Notes: generated by a model not told the origin, from the letters alone. A DNA stretch of 64,000 bases from Sorangium cellulosum So0157-2 (GCF_000418325.1 NC_021658.1:11174001-11238000); one strand, 5' to 3'. Positions 1 through 9,186 are shown, numbered from the stretch's first letter. Numbers and translations are program-made.

Positions 1-1
1 C

Positions 2-352
2 ATCGGACCGTACTTCCCGCGCTCCCCCATGTACGAGAACTGCCACACCAAGGAGGGATTGCTCGCCGCGACCTGGTTCGGCTCCGGGGCAGCCACGTGC
101 GCGGAGGCGCTCTCGTGCCTCGGCGAGGCAAAGGCCGCGGACGGAGGCAACGGGCCCAGGTCCTTCGGTTGCATCGTGAACAGCTGCGAGAACGTCGGGC
201 CCGCGATCTCGAACGTCATTCGCTGTCAGTGGAGCGCGGGGTACGGCGCCTGCGCCGAGGCGTGCAGCCAGCCCGGCGAAGCGTGCGAGTCGTGCATGGC
301 CACGGCGTGCAAAGCGGACCTCGACGCCTGCCAGATCGCGACGTGCGGCTGA
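2..352 (+). CDS. C-terminal part of a copper type II monooxygenase-like lipoprotein (cut by window edge)
   Basis: The frame is open from base 2. It begins with IGPYFPRSPMYENC, which matches the segment just after the Met copper ligand of the complete paralogue at 1031-2287. The rest is the Cys-rich tail, with Cys pairs in the same spacing as the paralogue (CIVNSC, CAEACSQ, CESCMATAC) and ending CQIATCG. The N-terminal catalytic half lies outside the window. The paralogue indicates an exported, copper-dependent, peptidylglycine-monooxygenase-like enzyme of unknown substrate. The two genes are tandem duplicates on the same strand with P450 debris between them. Confidence 0.75.
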   Translation: MGPYFPRSPMYENCHTKEGLLAATWFGSGAATCAEALSCLGEAKAADGGNGPRSFGCIVNSCENVGPAISNVIRCQWSAGYGACAEACSQPGEACESCMATACKADLDACQIATCG

Positions 353-483
353 CGCCGGCGCGCCACGTCACGATGCAACAAGCATTCCGCCGCTGCCGAC
401 TGCCTCGATGTTCGAGATCCCAGAATGACACGACGCGTTAGCCCTCCGCTTCACGGACGCGATTCATCGCCTGTCCATGGCGG

Positions 484-879
484 GGCGGCTCTCGCCGGAC
501 GAAAGGGGGGAAGCTCGAGGCGGCGCTCGACGTAGGGATCGAGGTGGTGAGCGAGACCGTCGAGGAGCGCCGGAGGAGGCCCCTGGACAACGACATTCTG
601 ACACTGCCGATCCAGGCCGAGGAGCAGGGTGAGGCGGCCTATCCCCCCACCTCGTCGCTCGATCTGCGGCGAAGCGCCGACGCGGGAGTTGCCTTCGGGG
701 GCGGCGCCCACTATTGCATCGGGGCGACGCTGGCTCGCCTCGAGGGGCGGATCGCCATCGAGACGCTCGTCAGCCGCTTTCCCGAGAGGGAGCTCGCGGG
801 GCCGGCGGTGTTCGCTCCGCGCCCCTCGCTCCGGAAGATGACCTCGTTCCCCGTCCGCCTCCGCCCCGCCCGTGCATGA
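484..879 (+). pseudogene. Cytochrome P450 remnant (internal deletion)
   Basis: The C-terminal half reads as the P450 haem-binding loop, FGGGAHYCIG followed by ATLARLEGRIAIETLVSRFP, with the axial Cys in YCIG. Immediately before it, VEERRRRPLDNDILTLPIQAEEQGE resembles the F-G/pre-I-helix region of bacterial P450s. The I-helix (AGxET), ExxR and meander segments, about 150 residues, are missing between the two pieces. No good start codon or ribosome-binding site is present, so this is a deletion relic and not a small gene. It sits between two tandem monooxygenase paralogues. Confidence 0.6.
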
Positions 880-1030
880 GGGCGGACGCGGACACTCCGG
901 CGCCGGCCACCCGGCGTCGACAGATTTCCCTGGGCGAGCGCGACGCCACCGCGCGACCCCGGGAACGATGCGCGCGCTCGGTCACATGCGCGCGCAGGAT
1001 ATGAGACCACCACACAGCAGGTATCGACGC

Positions 1031-2287
1031 ATGCGCACAACCACCTCGCTCATCGCTCTCCTCGGCGCCGTCGCGCTCTTCGGCTGTTCCTCCTCGGAAC
1101 CCGGCCCCGGGCCGGGGACCCCGGAGGACCAGGGGCTGGAGCCGCCGGCCGAAGGCGCCGGCGTGCAGTATCGAATGGTCTCCACGATCGAGCCGGGGCA
1201 GGAGGTCGAGCGCTGCCAGCTCTTCGTCGCGCCGCCGGAGGGGCTCAACGTCAACAAGGAGGTGGTGCGGTTCTCGAGCGGGAGCCACCACGTCCTCCTC
1301 TACGCAACGCCGTACACCGAGATCCCGAGCGAGACGCGCGACGGTGACCCCATCGATGGATCCCAGGTCCACGACTGCAGCCAGGGCCCCCAGGCCTACT
1401 GGGACGTCACCGGCGTGGTCGCCGGCTCCCAGTCCCCCGACGGCAACTCCTTCCTCGGCGAGCTCCCGGAGGGCGTGGCGCTCAAGGTCGCTCCGGGCAC
1501 GGTGCTCCTGATGAACACGCACTACCTGAACGCCTCGGGCGCGCCGCTCGAGACCGACGCGCGCGTCAACCTCTACACGATCGCGGACGACGAGGTGAAG
1601 GTCGAGGCGGGCATGCTCTTCCACTACAACCCGTTCATCAGCGTGCCGCCGCACGGGGAGTCCTCGGCGCGGATGCGCTGCACCACCGATGAGGACATCT
1701 CGGTCGTGAGGATCCAGTCGCACATGCACCGCCGCGGCGTCGGCTACGTCGCCAACAAGGTCGACCTCGACGGCACGATGACGGAGCTGTACGCCCACGA
1801 CAAATGGGAGGGGGTCCCGTCGCAGGAGTTCTCGCCGTTCCTCGAGGTCAAGGCGGGAGAGGCCCTGGACTACCGCTGCGATTTCAAGAACACCGAGGAT
1901 CGCGACATCGCGCAGGGCCTGACCACGAAGGACGAGATGTGCATGCTGATCGGGCCGTACTTCCCGCGGTCGAAGGCCTACGAGAACTGCCGGAACAGCG
2001 AGGGCTTCGACGCCTCGACGTGGTTCGGCTCCGGGAAGACCACGTGCGCCGAGGCGTTCGCGTGCATCAACAGCGCCGGCGACGAGGCCGCGTTCTATGG
2101 CTGCATCGTGAACACCTGCGAGAAGGTCGGGCCTCAGCTCTCGGAGACGCTCAATTGCCAGACCAGCGGGGCCTTCGGCGCGTGCGACGAGGATTGCCGC
2201 GGCGGGGACAGGGAGGTGTGCAACACGTGCATCCTCGCGGCGTGCGCCCCCGAGATGGAGGCCTGCGAGGTCGCCACGTGCGACTGA
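1031..2287 (+). CDS. PHM-type copper type II ascorbate-dependent monooxygenase lipoprotein
   Basis: This is a 418-residue protein. The ATG at 1031 is preferred over upstream in-frame starts because it directly begins a lipoprotein signal (ALFGC, lipid Cys19). Candidate copper ligands follow the order of peptidylglycine alpha-hydroxylating monooxygenase: His86-His87 (GSHHVLLY) and His164 (NTHYLN) for one copper; His231 and His233 (SHMHRRG) and Met303 (DEMCMLIG) for the second. A C-terminal region of about 100 residues with regularly spaced Cys pairs is extra to the family core and probably forms disulfides outside the cytoplasm. The substrate is unknown. The gene is a tandem paralogue of the partial gene at the window start and converges on the minus-strand gene at 2379. 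Confidence 0.85.
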   Translation: MRTTTSLIALLGAVALFGCSSSEPGPGPGTPEDQGLEPPAEGAGVQYRMVSTIEPGQEVERCQLFVAPPEGLNVNKEVVRFSSGSHHVLLYATPYTEIPSETRDGDPIDGSQVHDCSQGPQAYWDVTGVVAGSQSPDGNSFLGELPEGVALKVAPGTVLLMNTHYLNASGAPLETDARVNLYTIADDEVKVEAGMLFHYNPFISVPPHGESSARMRCTTDEDISVVRIQSHMHRRGVGYVANKVDLDGTMTELYAHDKWEGVPSQEFSPFLEVKAGEALDYRCDFKNTEDRDIAQGLTTKDEMCMLIGPYFPRSKAYENCRNSEGFDASTWFGSGKTTCAEAFACINSAGDEAAFYGCIVNTCEKVGPQLSETLNCQTSGAFGACDEDCRGGDREVCNTCILAACAPEMEACEVATCD

Positions 2288-2378
2288 CCTGAACGGGCGC
2301 GGCGCCGCGGGGCGGCTCTCGGCCGCCGCGCGGCGCTGCCCTGCGGCGCGGCGCCGCCCTGCGCGGCGGCGCTGCCCA

Positions 2379-3203
2379 TCAGAACGTTCCCTGGATCTCG
2401 ATCCGCCCGAGGCCCACCCCGGCGCGCCAGACCACGCCGCGCTTCGCTTGCGGCGCCGCGCCCGCGGCGTCGGGCGCCGCGTCGCCGTCGGGCCGGACCA
2501 CGAGCAGCACGACCCCCGCCGCGGCCGAGGCGGCGCCCACGATGAAGCTCACGGTGGACACATGGCCCAGCGTGGTCGCGGCGTCGGCGTCGCCCTTCAG
2601 CTCGGGCGGGCAGCGCTTGCCGTCGCAGCGCGACTCGATGTCGGACACCTTCGAGAGCGACACGAGGCCGGTCGCGGCGCCGACGCCGATGCCCACCGCC
2701 CCGAGCCCGAACGCGAGCCCCGCCGGCAGCAGCGAGCCGCGCTCCCCCTCCGCGACCCCCGAGGCGGGCGCGCGCGACGCCGGCGCCGGAGCCGCGGGCG
2801 CCTCCAGCGCCGCGCGCACGGCCGCGAGCTCGGTCTCCGCGTCCCTCCGCGCGTCGAGGAACGCCGCCGGCGGGTCCTCCGGGAGCGGCTCGGCGAGGAC
2901 CTGCTCGTACAGGCCGCGCGCCTCCTCCAGCCGGCCGAGCTTGCGCTGGCACCGCGCCATGTAGAGCACGAGCGTCGGCGCGTGATAGAGCCCGTCCGCC
3001 TCCTTGAAGACCTCGAACGCCTCCTGCCAGCGGTCCGCGCCGTAGAGCTTGAGCCCCTCGTGCGCCTTGGTCCGGGCGAGCTGCTGCGCCTCGGCCGAGG
3101 CGCCCTCCGGCGGCTTCGCCGCGAGCGCCGGCGACGCGGCCAGCAACGTCACCGCGAACGCGCACCGGCGAAGACAGGTCGAGAGCATCGTCGTTCGTTT
3201 CAT
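2379..3203 (-). CDS. Exported TPR-like protein with C-terminal membrane helices
   Basis: This is a 274-residue protein with a signal peptide (residues 1-29, ending PALAA). A helical TPR-like segment follows (HEGLKLYGADRWQEAFEVF, then TLVLYMARCQRKLGRLEEA), then an Ala/Pro linker and two hydrophobic helices (GLAFGLGAVGIGVGAATGLV and FIVGAASAAAGVVLLVV). The ATG at 3203 is chosen because the signal peptide starts there, and no strong ribosome-binding site is visible. The layout matches the TPR/PEGA-like proteins often found beside Ser/Thr kinases in myxobacteria, and a distant relative is at 19963-20949. It probably acts as an envelope scaffold. No enzymatic motif is seen. Confidence 0.75.
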   Translation of the reverse strand: MKRTTMLSTCLRRCAFAVTLLAASPALAAKPPEGASAEAQQLARTKAHEGLKLYGADRWQEAFEVFKEADGLYHAPTLVLYMARCQRKLGRLEEARGLYEQVLAEPLPEDPPAAFLDARRDAETELAAVRAALEAPAAPAPASRAPASGVAEGERGSLLPAGLAFGLGAVGIGVGAATGLVSLSKVSDIESRCDGKRCPPELKGDADAATTLGHVSTVSFIVGAASAAAGVVLLVVRPDGDAAPDAAGAAPQAKRGVVWRAGVGLGRIEIQGTF

Positions 3204-3547
3204 CGGAATTGGTCGGAAGCAGAAGCGGACGCCCCGAAGGTCGCCCGCGGGACGGCCCCGCGCCCGCGCAGAAACCTCGCGGGGCGGCGAACACATTAAG
3301 GGGAACCGCGCGCCATCGTCCAGCGATGACATGGACGGCCGGGCCGCGATCCTCTCGGAGGATCGCCGGCGCGCCGGTGGACCGGCCCGGCGAGGTCACC
3401 GCGGCGTCGCGGCGCCGTGACGCGGCGGTCGGCGCCGGCGCGCCGGCGCGCCGGCACGCCGACCGCGCGGCGGCTCGGCGCATCGCCGCCGAGATCGCCT
3501 CGCCGCGGAAACCGATCGGACACATTGGGCGTGTTACTCCTTCAATC
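3204..3547. other. Divergent intergenic region with a GC-rich hairpin
   Basis: No gene is seen. It separates the minus-strand TPR gene from the plus-strand sensor gene, so it should hold both promoters. It contains a perfect 10-bp inverted repeat, GCGGTCGGCG at 3425-3434 and CGCCGACCGC at 3457-3466, whose loop is a run of GGCGCGCC-type palindromes. No confident -35/-10 pair was found. Confidence 0.5.
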
Positions 3548-4933
3548 ATGACCGGTCTCATCAAACGGTCGGAGGAGACCTCGACGAGAGCTCGATGGAG
3601 GCTGGACACCGTGTTGACCGATGAGCGCTCGCTCGTGGAGCTGCTCCGCGTGGTCACCGTCGACGTGCATGAGGCGGCGAGCGTCGAGGAGGCGCTGCAT
3701 CGCACGATCGCGCACATCTGCGATCACCTGAGCTGGCCGGTCGGGCACGCGTACGTGCCGGCGGCGGACGATCCCTCGCTGCTCCTGCCGACGGCGCTCT
3801 GGTACCTCAACGACGAGGTGAAGTTCGCGACCTTCAAGGCGGTCACGGAGGCGACGCAGTTCACCCCGGGGGTCGGGCTGCCCGGGCGGGTGCTCGCCAG
3901 CAAGCAGCCGGTCTGGGTGCGCAACGTGACGGAGGACGCCAACTTCCCGCGCGCGCGGCTCGCGAAGAACCTCGGCGTCAAGGCGGGGTTCGCGTTCCCC
4001 GTGGTGGTCGGGGCCGAGGTGGTGGCCGTGCTGGAGTTCTTCTCCGACGCCGAGTACGCGGACGACGGGAAGTTCACCGCGACCATCGGCCGGATCGCGC
4101 GGCAGCTCGGCCGCCTGTTCGAGCGCAAGCACGCGCAGGAGATGCTGAGCCGGGAGCGGGACTTCATGGCCGGCGTCATGGATCTCGTCGACGGCCTGAT
4201 CGTGGTGCTCGACGCGCGCGGGCGCATCGTGCGCATGAACAGCGCCGCCGAGCGGGCGCTGGGCAGCGGGCGCGGGCGCCTGGAGCCGAGCTATCTCTGG
4301 GAGCTCACGCCCGATCCGGGGGCGTCGGAGCAGCTCAAGGGGCTCTTCGAGGAGCTCGGCGCCGGCGCGCCGCGGAAGCAGGTGGAGGTCCCGTGGACGG
4401 CGAGGGACGGCGCCCGCCGGGTGACGGCCTGGTCGGGCGCGGTCCTGCGCGGCAAGGACGAGGGGTTCCGGTTCGTCATCATGACCGGCATCGACCTGAC
4501 CGAGCACAAGCGCGCCGAGCAGGAGCGCGCGCGGCTGCAGGAAGAGGTGATTCAGGCCCAGGAGGCGGCGCTGGCGAAGCTCTCCATGCCGCTCATCCCC
4601 ATCGGCGACGACGTGGTGGTCTTGCCGCTCATCGGCCCGCTCGAGGCCGGGCGCGTGCGCCGCGTGGCCGAGGCGCTGTCGCGCGGCGTCGCGGAGCGCC
4701 GCACGCGCACCGCGATCCTCGATCTGACCGGCGTGGACGCGCTCGATCCGGGGGCGATCGAGGCGCTGATCGAGGTGGTGCGGGTCGTGGGCCTGCTCGG
4801 CGCGCGGGCCGTGCTCACCGGGATCCGCCCCGAGGTCGCCCACCGCCTCGCGGAGAGCGGCGTGGACCTCGGCCGGCTCGCCGTGAAGAGCTCCCTGCAG
4901 AGCGGGATCGCGTTCGCCATGAGGGGCCGCTGA
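3548..4933 (+). CDS. GAF-PAS-STAS sensor protein (RsbR-like co-antagonist)
   Basis: This is a 461-residue cytoplasmic protein. A GAF domain covers roughly residues 28-190 (ALHRTIAHICDHLSWPVGHAYV). A PAS domain covers about 197-320 (MDLVDGLIVVLDARGRIVRM). A helical linker (RARLQEEVIQAQEAALAKLS) leads into a C-terminal STAS domain from about 347 (VVVLPLIGPLEAGR, AILDLTGVDALDPGAIEAL, AVLTGIRPEVAHRLAESGVDL). This order is that of stressosome RsbR-type proteins that control partner-switching kinases. At the two Thr positions phosphorylated in Bacillus RsbR, this protein appears to have Pro401 and Arg433, so regulation by phosphorylation may be lost. No RsbS or RsbT gene is adjacent. Confidence 0.85.
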   Translation: MTGLIKRSEETSTRARWRLDTVLTDERSLVELLRVVTVDVHEAASVEEALHRTIAHICDHLSWPVGHAYVPAADDPSLLLPTALWYLNDEVKFATFKAVTEATQFTPGVGLPGRVLASKQPVWVRNVTEDANFPRARLAKNLGVKAGFAFPVVVGAEVVAVLEFFSDAEYADDGKFTATIGRIARQLGRLFERKHAQEMLSRERDFMAGVMDLVDGLIVVLDARGRIVRMNSAAERALGSGRGRLEPSYLWELTPDPGASEQLKGLFEELGAGAPRKQVEVPWTARDGARRVTAWSGAVLRGKDEGFRFVIMTGIDLTEHKRAEQERARLQEEVIQAQEAALAKLSMPLIPIGDDVVVLPLIGPLEAGRVRRVAEALSRGVAERRTRTAILDLTGVDALDPGAIEALIEVVRVVGLLGARAVLTGIRPEVAHRLAESGVDLGRLAVKSSLQSGIAFAMRGR

Positions 4934-4964
4934 GCTCCGGAGTCGGGCGCGGCGGATCGCTGGG

Positions 4965-5014
4965 TCGAGCGTCATCGAGCGTGATCGAGCGTCGTCGAGC
5001 GTGATCGAGCGTGA
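4965..5014. repeat. Five 10-bp tandem units TCGAGCGTNN
   Basis: Five consecutive copies of TCGAGC followed by GTCA, GTGA, GTCG, GTGA and GTGA begin at 4965, 4975, 4985, 4995 and 5005, and a degenerate copy follows at about 5025. They lie in the gap between the sensor gene and the nuclease-like gene. The 10-bp period is close to one helical turn, so it could be a protein-binding array or a simple slippage repeat. Confidence 0.8.
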
Positions 5015-5203
5015 ACCAACGGTGTCGAGCGGGGCCGTCCCGAACGACCCGGCGGCCTCCCGGAGGCGCGGCCCGAGCCCGATGTCGCTCGTTCTCAACC
5101 GGAACCGCATCATCTCAGCATGGGACAGGGCGAGCATGACGCCCGCCTTGCCGCTGTTTCGTGCTGTAATGCGACGATCCCGAGAAAGGTCCGGTGCAAC
5201 GAT

Positions 5204-6679
5204 ATGCGATCGATGTCTTCGATGCTGGCGCGGTTCGTGCGGGTTCGGGTGCCTTTGCTCGTGTGGGCGCTGGCCGCGGCCGCGTGCGCGGCCGAGCCGC
5301 CGCTCGACGGGGAGGTAGGCCCGGAGGCGGCCCTCCTGGGCGAGCACGGCGACGCGCTCTCGACGCGCGTCCGGCTCATGGCCGCGAACCTCACGAGCGG
5401 CACGAACCAGAGCTACGATCCGGGGCACGGCCAGCGCATCCTGCAGGGGGTCGAGCCCGATATCGTCCTGCTGCAAGAGTTCAACTACGGCAACAACTCC
5501 ACGTCCGCCATTCGCGGCTTCGTGGACGCCACGTTCGGCACCGGGTTCAGTTATTACCGCGAGACCGGGGCGCAGATCCCGAACGGGATCGTGAGCCGGT
5601 GGCCGATCGTCGCGTCTGGCGAGTGGGACGACGCGTCGGTCGGCAACCGGGATTTCGCCTGGGCGCGGATCGACATCCCCGGCCCCGCCGACCTCTGGGC
5701 GGTCAGCGTCCATTTCCTGACGTCGGGCTCGGGGGCGCGCAACACGGAGGCGCAGCAGCTCGTCTCGTTCATCCAGGCGCACGTCGACCCTGACGATTAC
5801 CTGGTGATCGGCGGCGACTTCAACACCGGGGGCCGGGACGAGGCGTGCGTCACGACCCTCTCGAGCGTCGTCGTCAAGCCCGGGAGCTATCCCGCCGACA
5901 AGAACGGGAACGACAAGACCAACGCCAGCCGGTCCAAGCCCTACGACTGGGTGCTCGTCGACAGCGATCTGGAGCCGCTCGAGACCGCCGTCGTCCTCGG
6001 CGGGAGCAGCTTCGCGAACGGCCTCGTGGTGGACACGCGGGTCTATTCTCCGCTCTCGGAGATCAGCCCCGCGCTCTCGTCGGACAGCGGCGCCCCGAGC
6101 ATGCAGCACATGGGGGTCGTGCGCGATTTCGTGATCCCCGACGGCAGCGGCGGCAGCGTCAGCAGCAGCAGCAGCGGCGGCAGCGGCGGCAGCGGCGGCG
6201 CCGGCGGCGGCACGGCCAACGTGATCATCAATGAGGTCCTCGCAAACGAGCCGGGCAGCGATCCTGACGGCGAGTTCGTCGAGATCATCAATGTCGGCAC
6301 GGCGACCGCCTCGATCGGCGGGTGGAAGCTCGCCGACAGCACGGGGACGCGGCACACCTTCCCCGCCGGAGCGTCGCTCGCGCCCTCCACCGCCGTCGTG
6401 GTGTACGGCCACGCCTCGGCGGTGCCCGCCGGCGTGATCGGAGCCGTGGGCGCCTCCACGGGAGCCCTGGGCCTCAACAACGGCAGCGATACGGTCACGC
6501 TGCGAAACGCCGCGGGTGCGGCCGTGAGCAGCGTCTCGTACACGTCCGCGCTCTCGAATCAGGACGGTGTCTCGATGAACCGGAGCATCGATCTCGACGG
6601 GAGCACATCGTTCGTCCTCCACACCACGTTCGGCGGAAACTCTTCGCCGGGCACGCGCGCGGACGGCACGTCGTTCTAG
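5204..6679 (+). CDS. Exported endonuclease/exonuclease/phosphatase-fold protein with lamin-tail domain
   Basis: This is a 491-residue protein. An N-terminal signal (LLVWALAAAACA, residues 18-29) suggests secretion or lipidation. The EEP (DNase I-like) domain spans about 54-312, with the metal-binding Glu92 in LLQEFN, Asp205/Asn207 in GGDFNTGG and His302 near its end (QHMGVVRDF). A Ser/Gly linker (about 315-338) joins a C-terminal lamin-tail domain (IINEVLANEPGSDPDGEFVE, then GGWKLADSTG). Such pairs are typical of secreted nucleases or phosphodiesterases, and the lamin-tail domain probably attaches the enzyme to a surface or a polymer. ATGs at 5213 and 5222 are alternative starts. Confidence 0.85.
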   Translation: MRSMSSMLARFVRVRVPLLVWALAAAACAAEPPLDGEVGPEAALLGEHGDALSTRVRLMAANLTSGTNQSYDPGHGQRILQGVEPDIVLLQEFNYGNNSTSAIRGFVDATFGTGFSYYRETGAQIPNGIVSRWPIVASGEWDDASVGNRDFAWARIDIPGPADLWAVSVHFLTSGSGARNTEAQQLVSFIQAHVDPDDYLVIGGDFNTGGRDEACVTTLSSVVVKPGSYPADKNGNDKTNASRSKPYDWVLVDSDLEPLETAVVLGGSSFANGLVVDTRVYSPLSEISPALSSDSGAPSMQHMGVVRDFVIPDGSGGSVSSSSSGGSGGSGGAGGGTANVIINEVLANEPGSDPDGEFVEIINVGTATASIGGWKLADSTGTRHTFPAGASLAPSTAVVVYGHASAVPAGVIGAVGASTGALGLNNGSDTVTLRNAAGAAVSSVSYTSALSNQDGVSMNRSIDLDGSTSFVLHTTFGGNSSPGTRADGTSF

Positions 6680-6864
6680 CCCAGGACACCGAACGAGTTG
6701 AAACGTCGGCGCGTTCGCCGCCGGGGCCCGCGCGAATGACGCCCGCGGAAACCGCGGCGCTGCTCGGATCACTGCGGGGCCTCTCGGGCATATAGTCTGA
6801 CGACGATCGGCCGTGTGCTTCGGGCACCGCCGCGGGTCTGCACCCAGGAGCGAGAATTCTAGTG

Positions 6865-8487
6865 ATGAACAGGGCACGAGGTTCGACCACCGCCATCTTG
6901 CTGGCATTTTTCTTCATGGCTTGCGGTCCTTCGACCAGCGCGACGGAGCCCGAGGGCTCGGGCGGCTCGGGGTCGGGGGCGGGCGGCCCGGGGTCGGTGG
7001 CGGGGAGCTCGACGAGCACGGGCGGCTCGACCGGGTCGGGGGGAACAGACGCGAGCGCCTCGACCGGGTCGGGGGGCGCCGGCGGCGAGCCGCCCGGAGA
7101 CGGCGGCGCTGGCGGCTCGTCCACCGGCGGCGGGCCCCCCGTCGTCGAGCCCACGTTGATCACGTCCGGTCCGAACGATTACTGGAAGACAGGAACGCCG
7201 ACGGAGGTGACGAGCGGCAATGCCGATGTGACCGTCGACGAGGCGACGACGCACCAGCGATGGGACGGGTTCGGCGGCACCTTCAACGAGGTGGGCTGGA
7301 ACGTCCTCTCGATGCTCGGCGAGGCGGAGAGGGCGCGAGCCATTGAGCTCCTCTTCGACAAGCACGAGGGCGCGGCGTTCGCCTACGGGCGCATCCCGAT
7401 CGGGGCCAGCGACTACGCGATGGACCGCTACACCCTCGACGAGACGCCGAACGACACCGCGATGGCGAGCTTCTCCATCGATCGGGACAAGGAGAGGCTG
7501 ATTCCGTACATCAAGGCGGCGCTCGTCGTGAGGCCCGGCCTCCACCTCTGGGCCAGCCCCTGGACGCCGCCCACCTGGATGAAGAGCAACGGCGCCTTCG
7601 ACGGCGGCCGCATGAAGGACGACGCGAGCACCTTGCAGGCGTATGCCCTGTACCTCGCGAAGTTCGTGGAGGCGTACGCCGGAGAGGGCATCACCATCGA
7701 GGCGGTTCACCCCCAGAACGAGCCGAACTACGAGACGAGGTACCCGAGCTGCACCTGGACGGGGGCGCTCATGGCCAAGTTCATCGGCACGTATCTGGGG
7801 CCGACGTTCGCCGACCGGGGGCTCACGGCGCAGATCTATCTCGGCACGATGTCCAACAACGAAAGCGGGAAAGACGGGGCGATCATCAGCGCCGTGACCG
7901 GCGACGCCACCGCGATGGGGTACGTCAAGGGATTCGGGCTGCAGTGGAACATGATGAGCAGCGCGTCCGGCTTGAGATCGCGCAATCTGCCGATCGTGCA
8001 GACGGAGCACAAGTGCGGCAACTACCCCTGGAACCCCACGGGCTCACCGCCGTTCGACGCGCAGAAGGCGCCGAACGATCACGCGTACGCCGAGGAGAGC
8101 TGGGGGCTCATCCGCGACTGGATCAAGGCAGGGGTGACCTCGTACAGCGCCTGGAACATGGTGCTGGACACGGCGGGGAAGAACCTGGACTCAGAGCGGC
8201 CGTGGCCCCAGAACGCGCTGCTCACCGTGGACACGGCGGCGAAGACGCTGAACGTGACCCCCGTCTACCACGTCTTCCGCCATGTCTCCGAGTACGTCGA
8301 TCCCGGGGCGACGCGCGTCGCCACGACCGGCGGCGATGCGCTGGCCTTCAAGAACCCCGACGGGAGCATCGTCACGATCCTGTACAACTCCGGCAATGCG
8401 GCGAAGATGACCGTCCTCGATGTGGCCGGGAAGAAGCTCCAGTTCAGCGTCCCTGCCCACGGGTGGGCGACCGTCAACTGGACGTGA
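6865..8487 (+). CDS. GH30-family glycoside hydrolase lipoprotein
   Basis: This is a 540-residue lipoprotein. The signal ends FFFMAC (Cys20) and is followed by a Gly/Ser/Thr-rich linker (about 25-95). The catalytic (beta/alpha)8 domain has the family sequence QRWDGFGGTFNEVGWNVLS, the acid/base Glu286 in HPQNEPNYE and the nucleophile Glu381 in VQTEHKCG, followed by the usual beta-sheet C-terminus. GH30 enzymes cleave beta-glucans, glucosylceramide or xylan. The exact substrate cannot be read here, but a polysaccharide target fits a surface-exposed lipoprotein. The ATG at 6865 lies 14 nt after AGGAG. The GTG at 6862 would add one residue. Confidence 0.9.
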   Translation: MNRARGSTTAILLAFFFMACGPSTSATEPEGSGGSGSGAGGPGSVAGSSTSTGGSTGSGGTDASASTGSGGAGGEPPGDGGAGGSSTGGGPPVVEPTLITSGPNDYWKTGTPTEVTSGNADVTVDEATTHQRWDGFGGTFNEVGWNVLSMLGEAERARAIELLFDKHEGAAFAYGRIPIGASDYAMDRYTLDETPNDTAMASFSIDRDKERLIPYIKAALVVRPGLHLWASPWTPPTWMKSNGAFDGGRMKDDASTLQAYALYLAKFVEAYAGEGITIEAVHPQNEPNYETRYPSCTWTGALMAKFIGTYLGPTFADRGLTAQIYLGTMSNNESGKDGAIISAVTGDATAMGYVKGFGLQWNMMSSASGLRSRNLPIVQTEHKCGNYPWNPTGSPPFDAQKAPNDHAYAEESWGLIRDWIKAGVTSYSAWNMVLDTAGKNLDSERPWPQNALLTVDTAAKTLNVTPVYHVFRHVSEYVDPGATRVATTGGDALAFKNPDGSIVTILYNSGNAAKMTVLDVAGKKLQFSVPAHGWATVNWT

Positions 8488-8514
8488 GGCCGGCGCGCCC
8501 GCGCTCGGGCCGGG

Positions 8515-9186
8515 TCACCGCGCCGGCTCGTCGAGCAGCGCGCGGACGCGCCCTTCGACGGTCGCGAACTCGGGGGTATCGGGCGCAAGCTGGCCCCCGA
8601 GGTGCACGTGCCGCACCAGCCCCGCGCGATCGAGGAGGAAGCTGACGCTCGTGTACTGGCGCTTCGGATGGCCGTCGATCCACCAGCGCTTGAGCGTGCG
8701 CCAGTCCGGGTCGATCGCGACCGGGAAGCTGTACCCGAAGTGCGACAGATAGCCTTTGACCGCCGCCGGATCGAGCGGCTCGTCGTCCTTGTGGTGATAC
8801 ATCCCGACGACGACAAGCCCTCGTGACCGATAGCGCTCGTCCAGCGCCTTGAGCGCCGGGGCGGTGGCGCTGCACAACGGGCAGCTCGGCGACATGAACC
8901 AGCGGACGAGCACGACCTTGCCGCGCAGGTCCGCCGGCGTGAGCGGTGGCGAGTTGTACCAGGGCCCCACGTCCCAGGCCGGCGGAGGCGCCCCGACGAC
9001 GCCCGATACATCGTGGTCGAAGCCCGGATCGCCGCCCGACGTGGGCGGGGCGCTCTCCGGAGACGGCGCAGGCGCGGCGGGCTCCGCGGGCGCGGGCCCC
9101 GTGGGCGCGGACGCGGGCACGGGCTCCGGGGAGGCGCACGCGAGGGCGAGCCCGGCGAGCGGCAGCGAAAGCAAGCGCACGAGCAT
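8515..9186 (-). CDS. Thioredoxin-fold (TlpA/AhpC-like) lipoprotein
   Basis: This is a 223-residue protein. The lipoprotein signal ends GLALAC (Cys17), then comes a Pro/Ala-rich linker to about residue 60. A redoxin domain follows, with active site Cys102-Pro-Leu-Cys105 in VLVRWFMSPSCPLCSATAP, the usual LRGKVVLV strand before it and SVSFLLDRAGLVRHVHLGG near the end. It is expected to act as a periplasmic or surface thiol-disulfide reductase. It converges with the GH30 gene and is divergent from the kinase gene at 9364. Confidence 0.85.
   Translation of the reverse strand: MLVRLLSLPLAGLALACASPEPVPASAPTGPAPAEPAAPAPSPESAPPTSGGDPGFDHDVSGVVGAPPPAWDVGPWYNSPPLTPADLRGKVVLVRWFMSPSCPLCSATAPALKALDERYRSRGLVVVGMYHHKDDEPLDPAAVKGYLSHFGYSFPVAIDPDWRTLKRWWIDGHPKRQYTSVSFLLDRAGLVRHVHLGGQLAPDTPEFATVEGRVRALLDEPAR

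Noticed and set aside
3542-6907. Very long minus-strand open frame (over 1,100 codons)
   Set aside because: It lies opposite three well-supported plus-strand genes. The translation is His/Arg/Gly-rich with no domains, which is typical of the antisense of GC3-biased genes.
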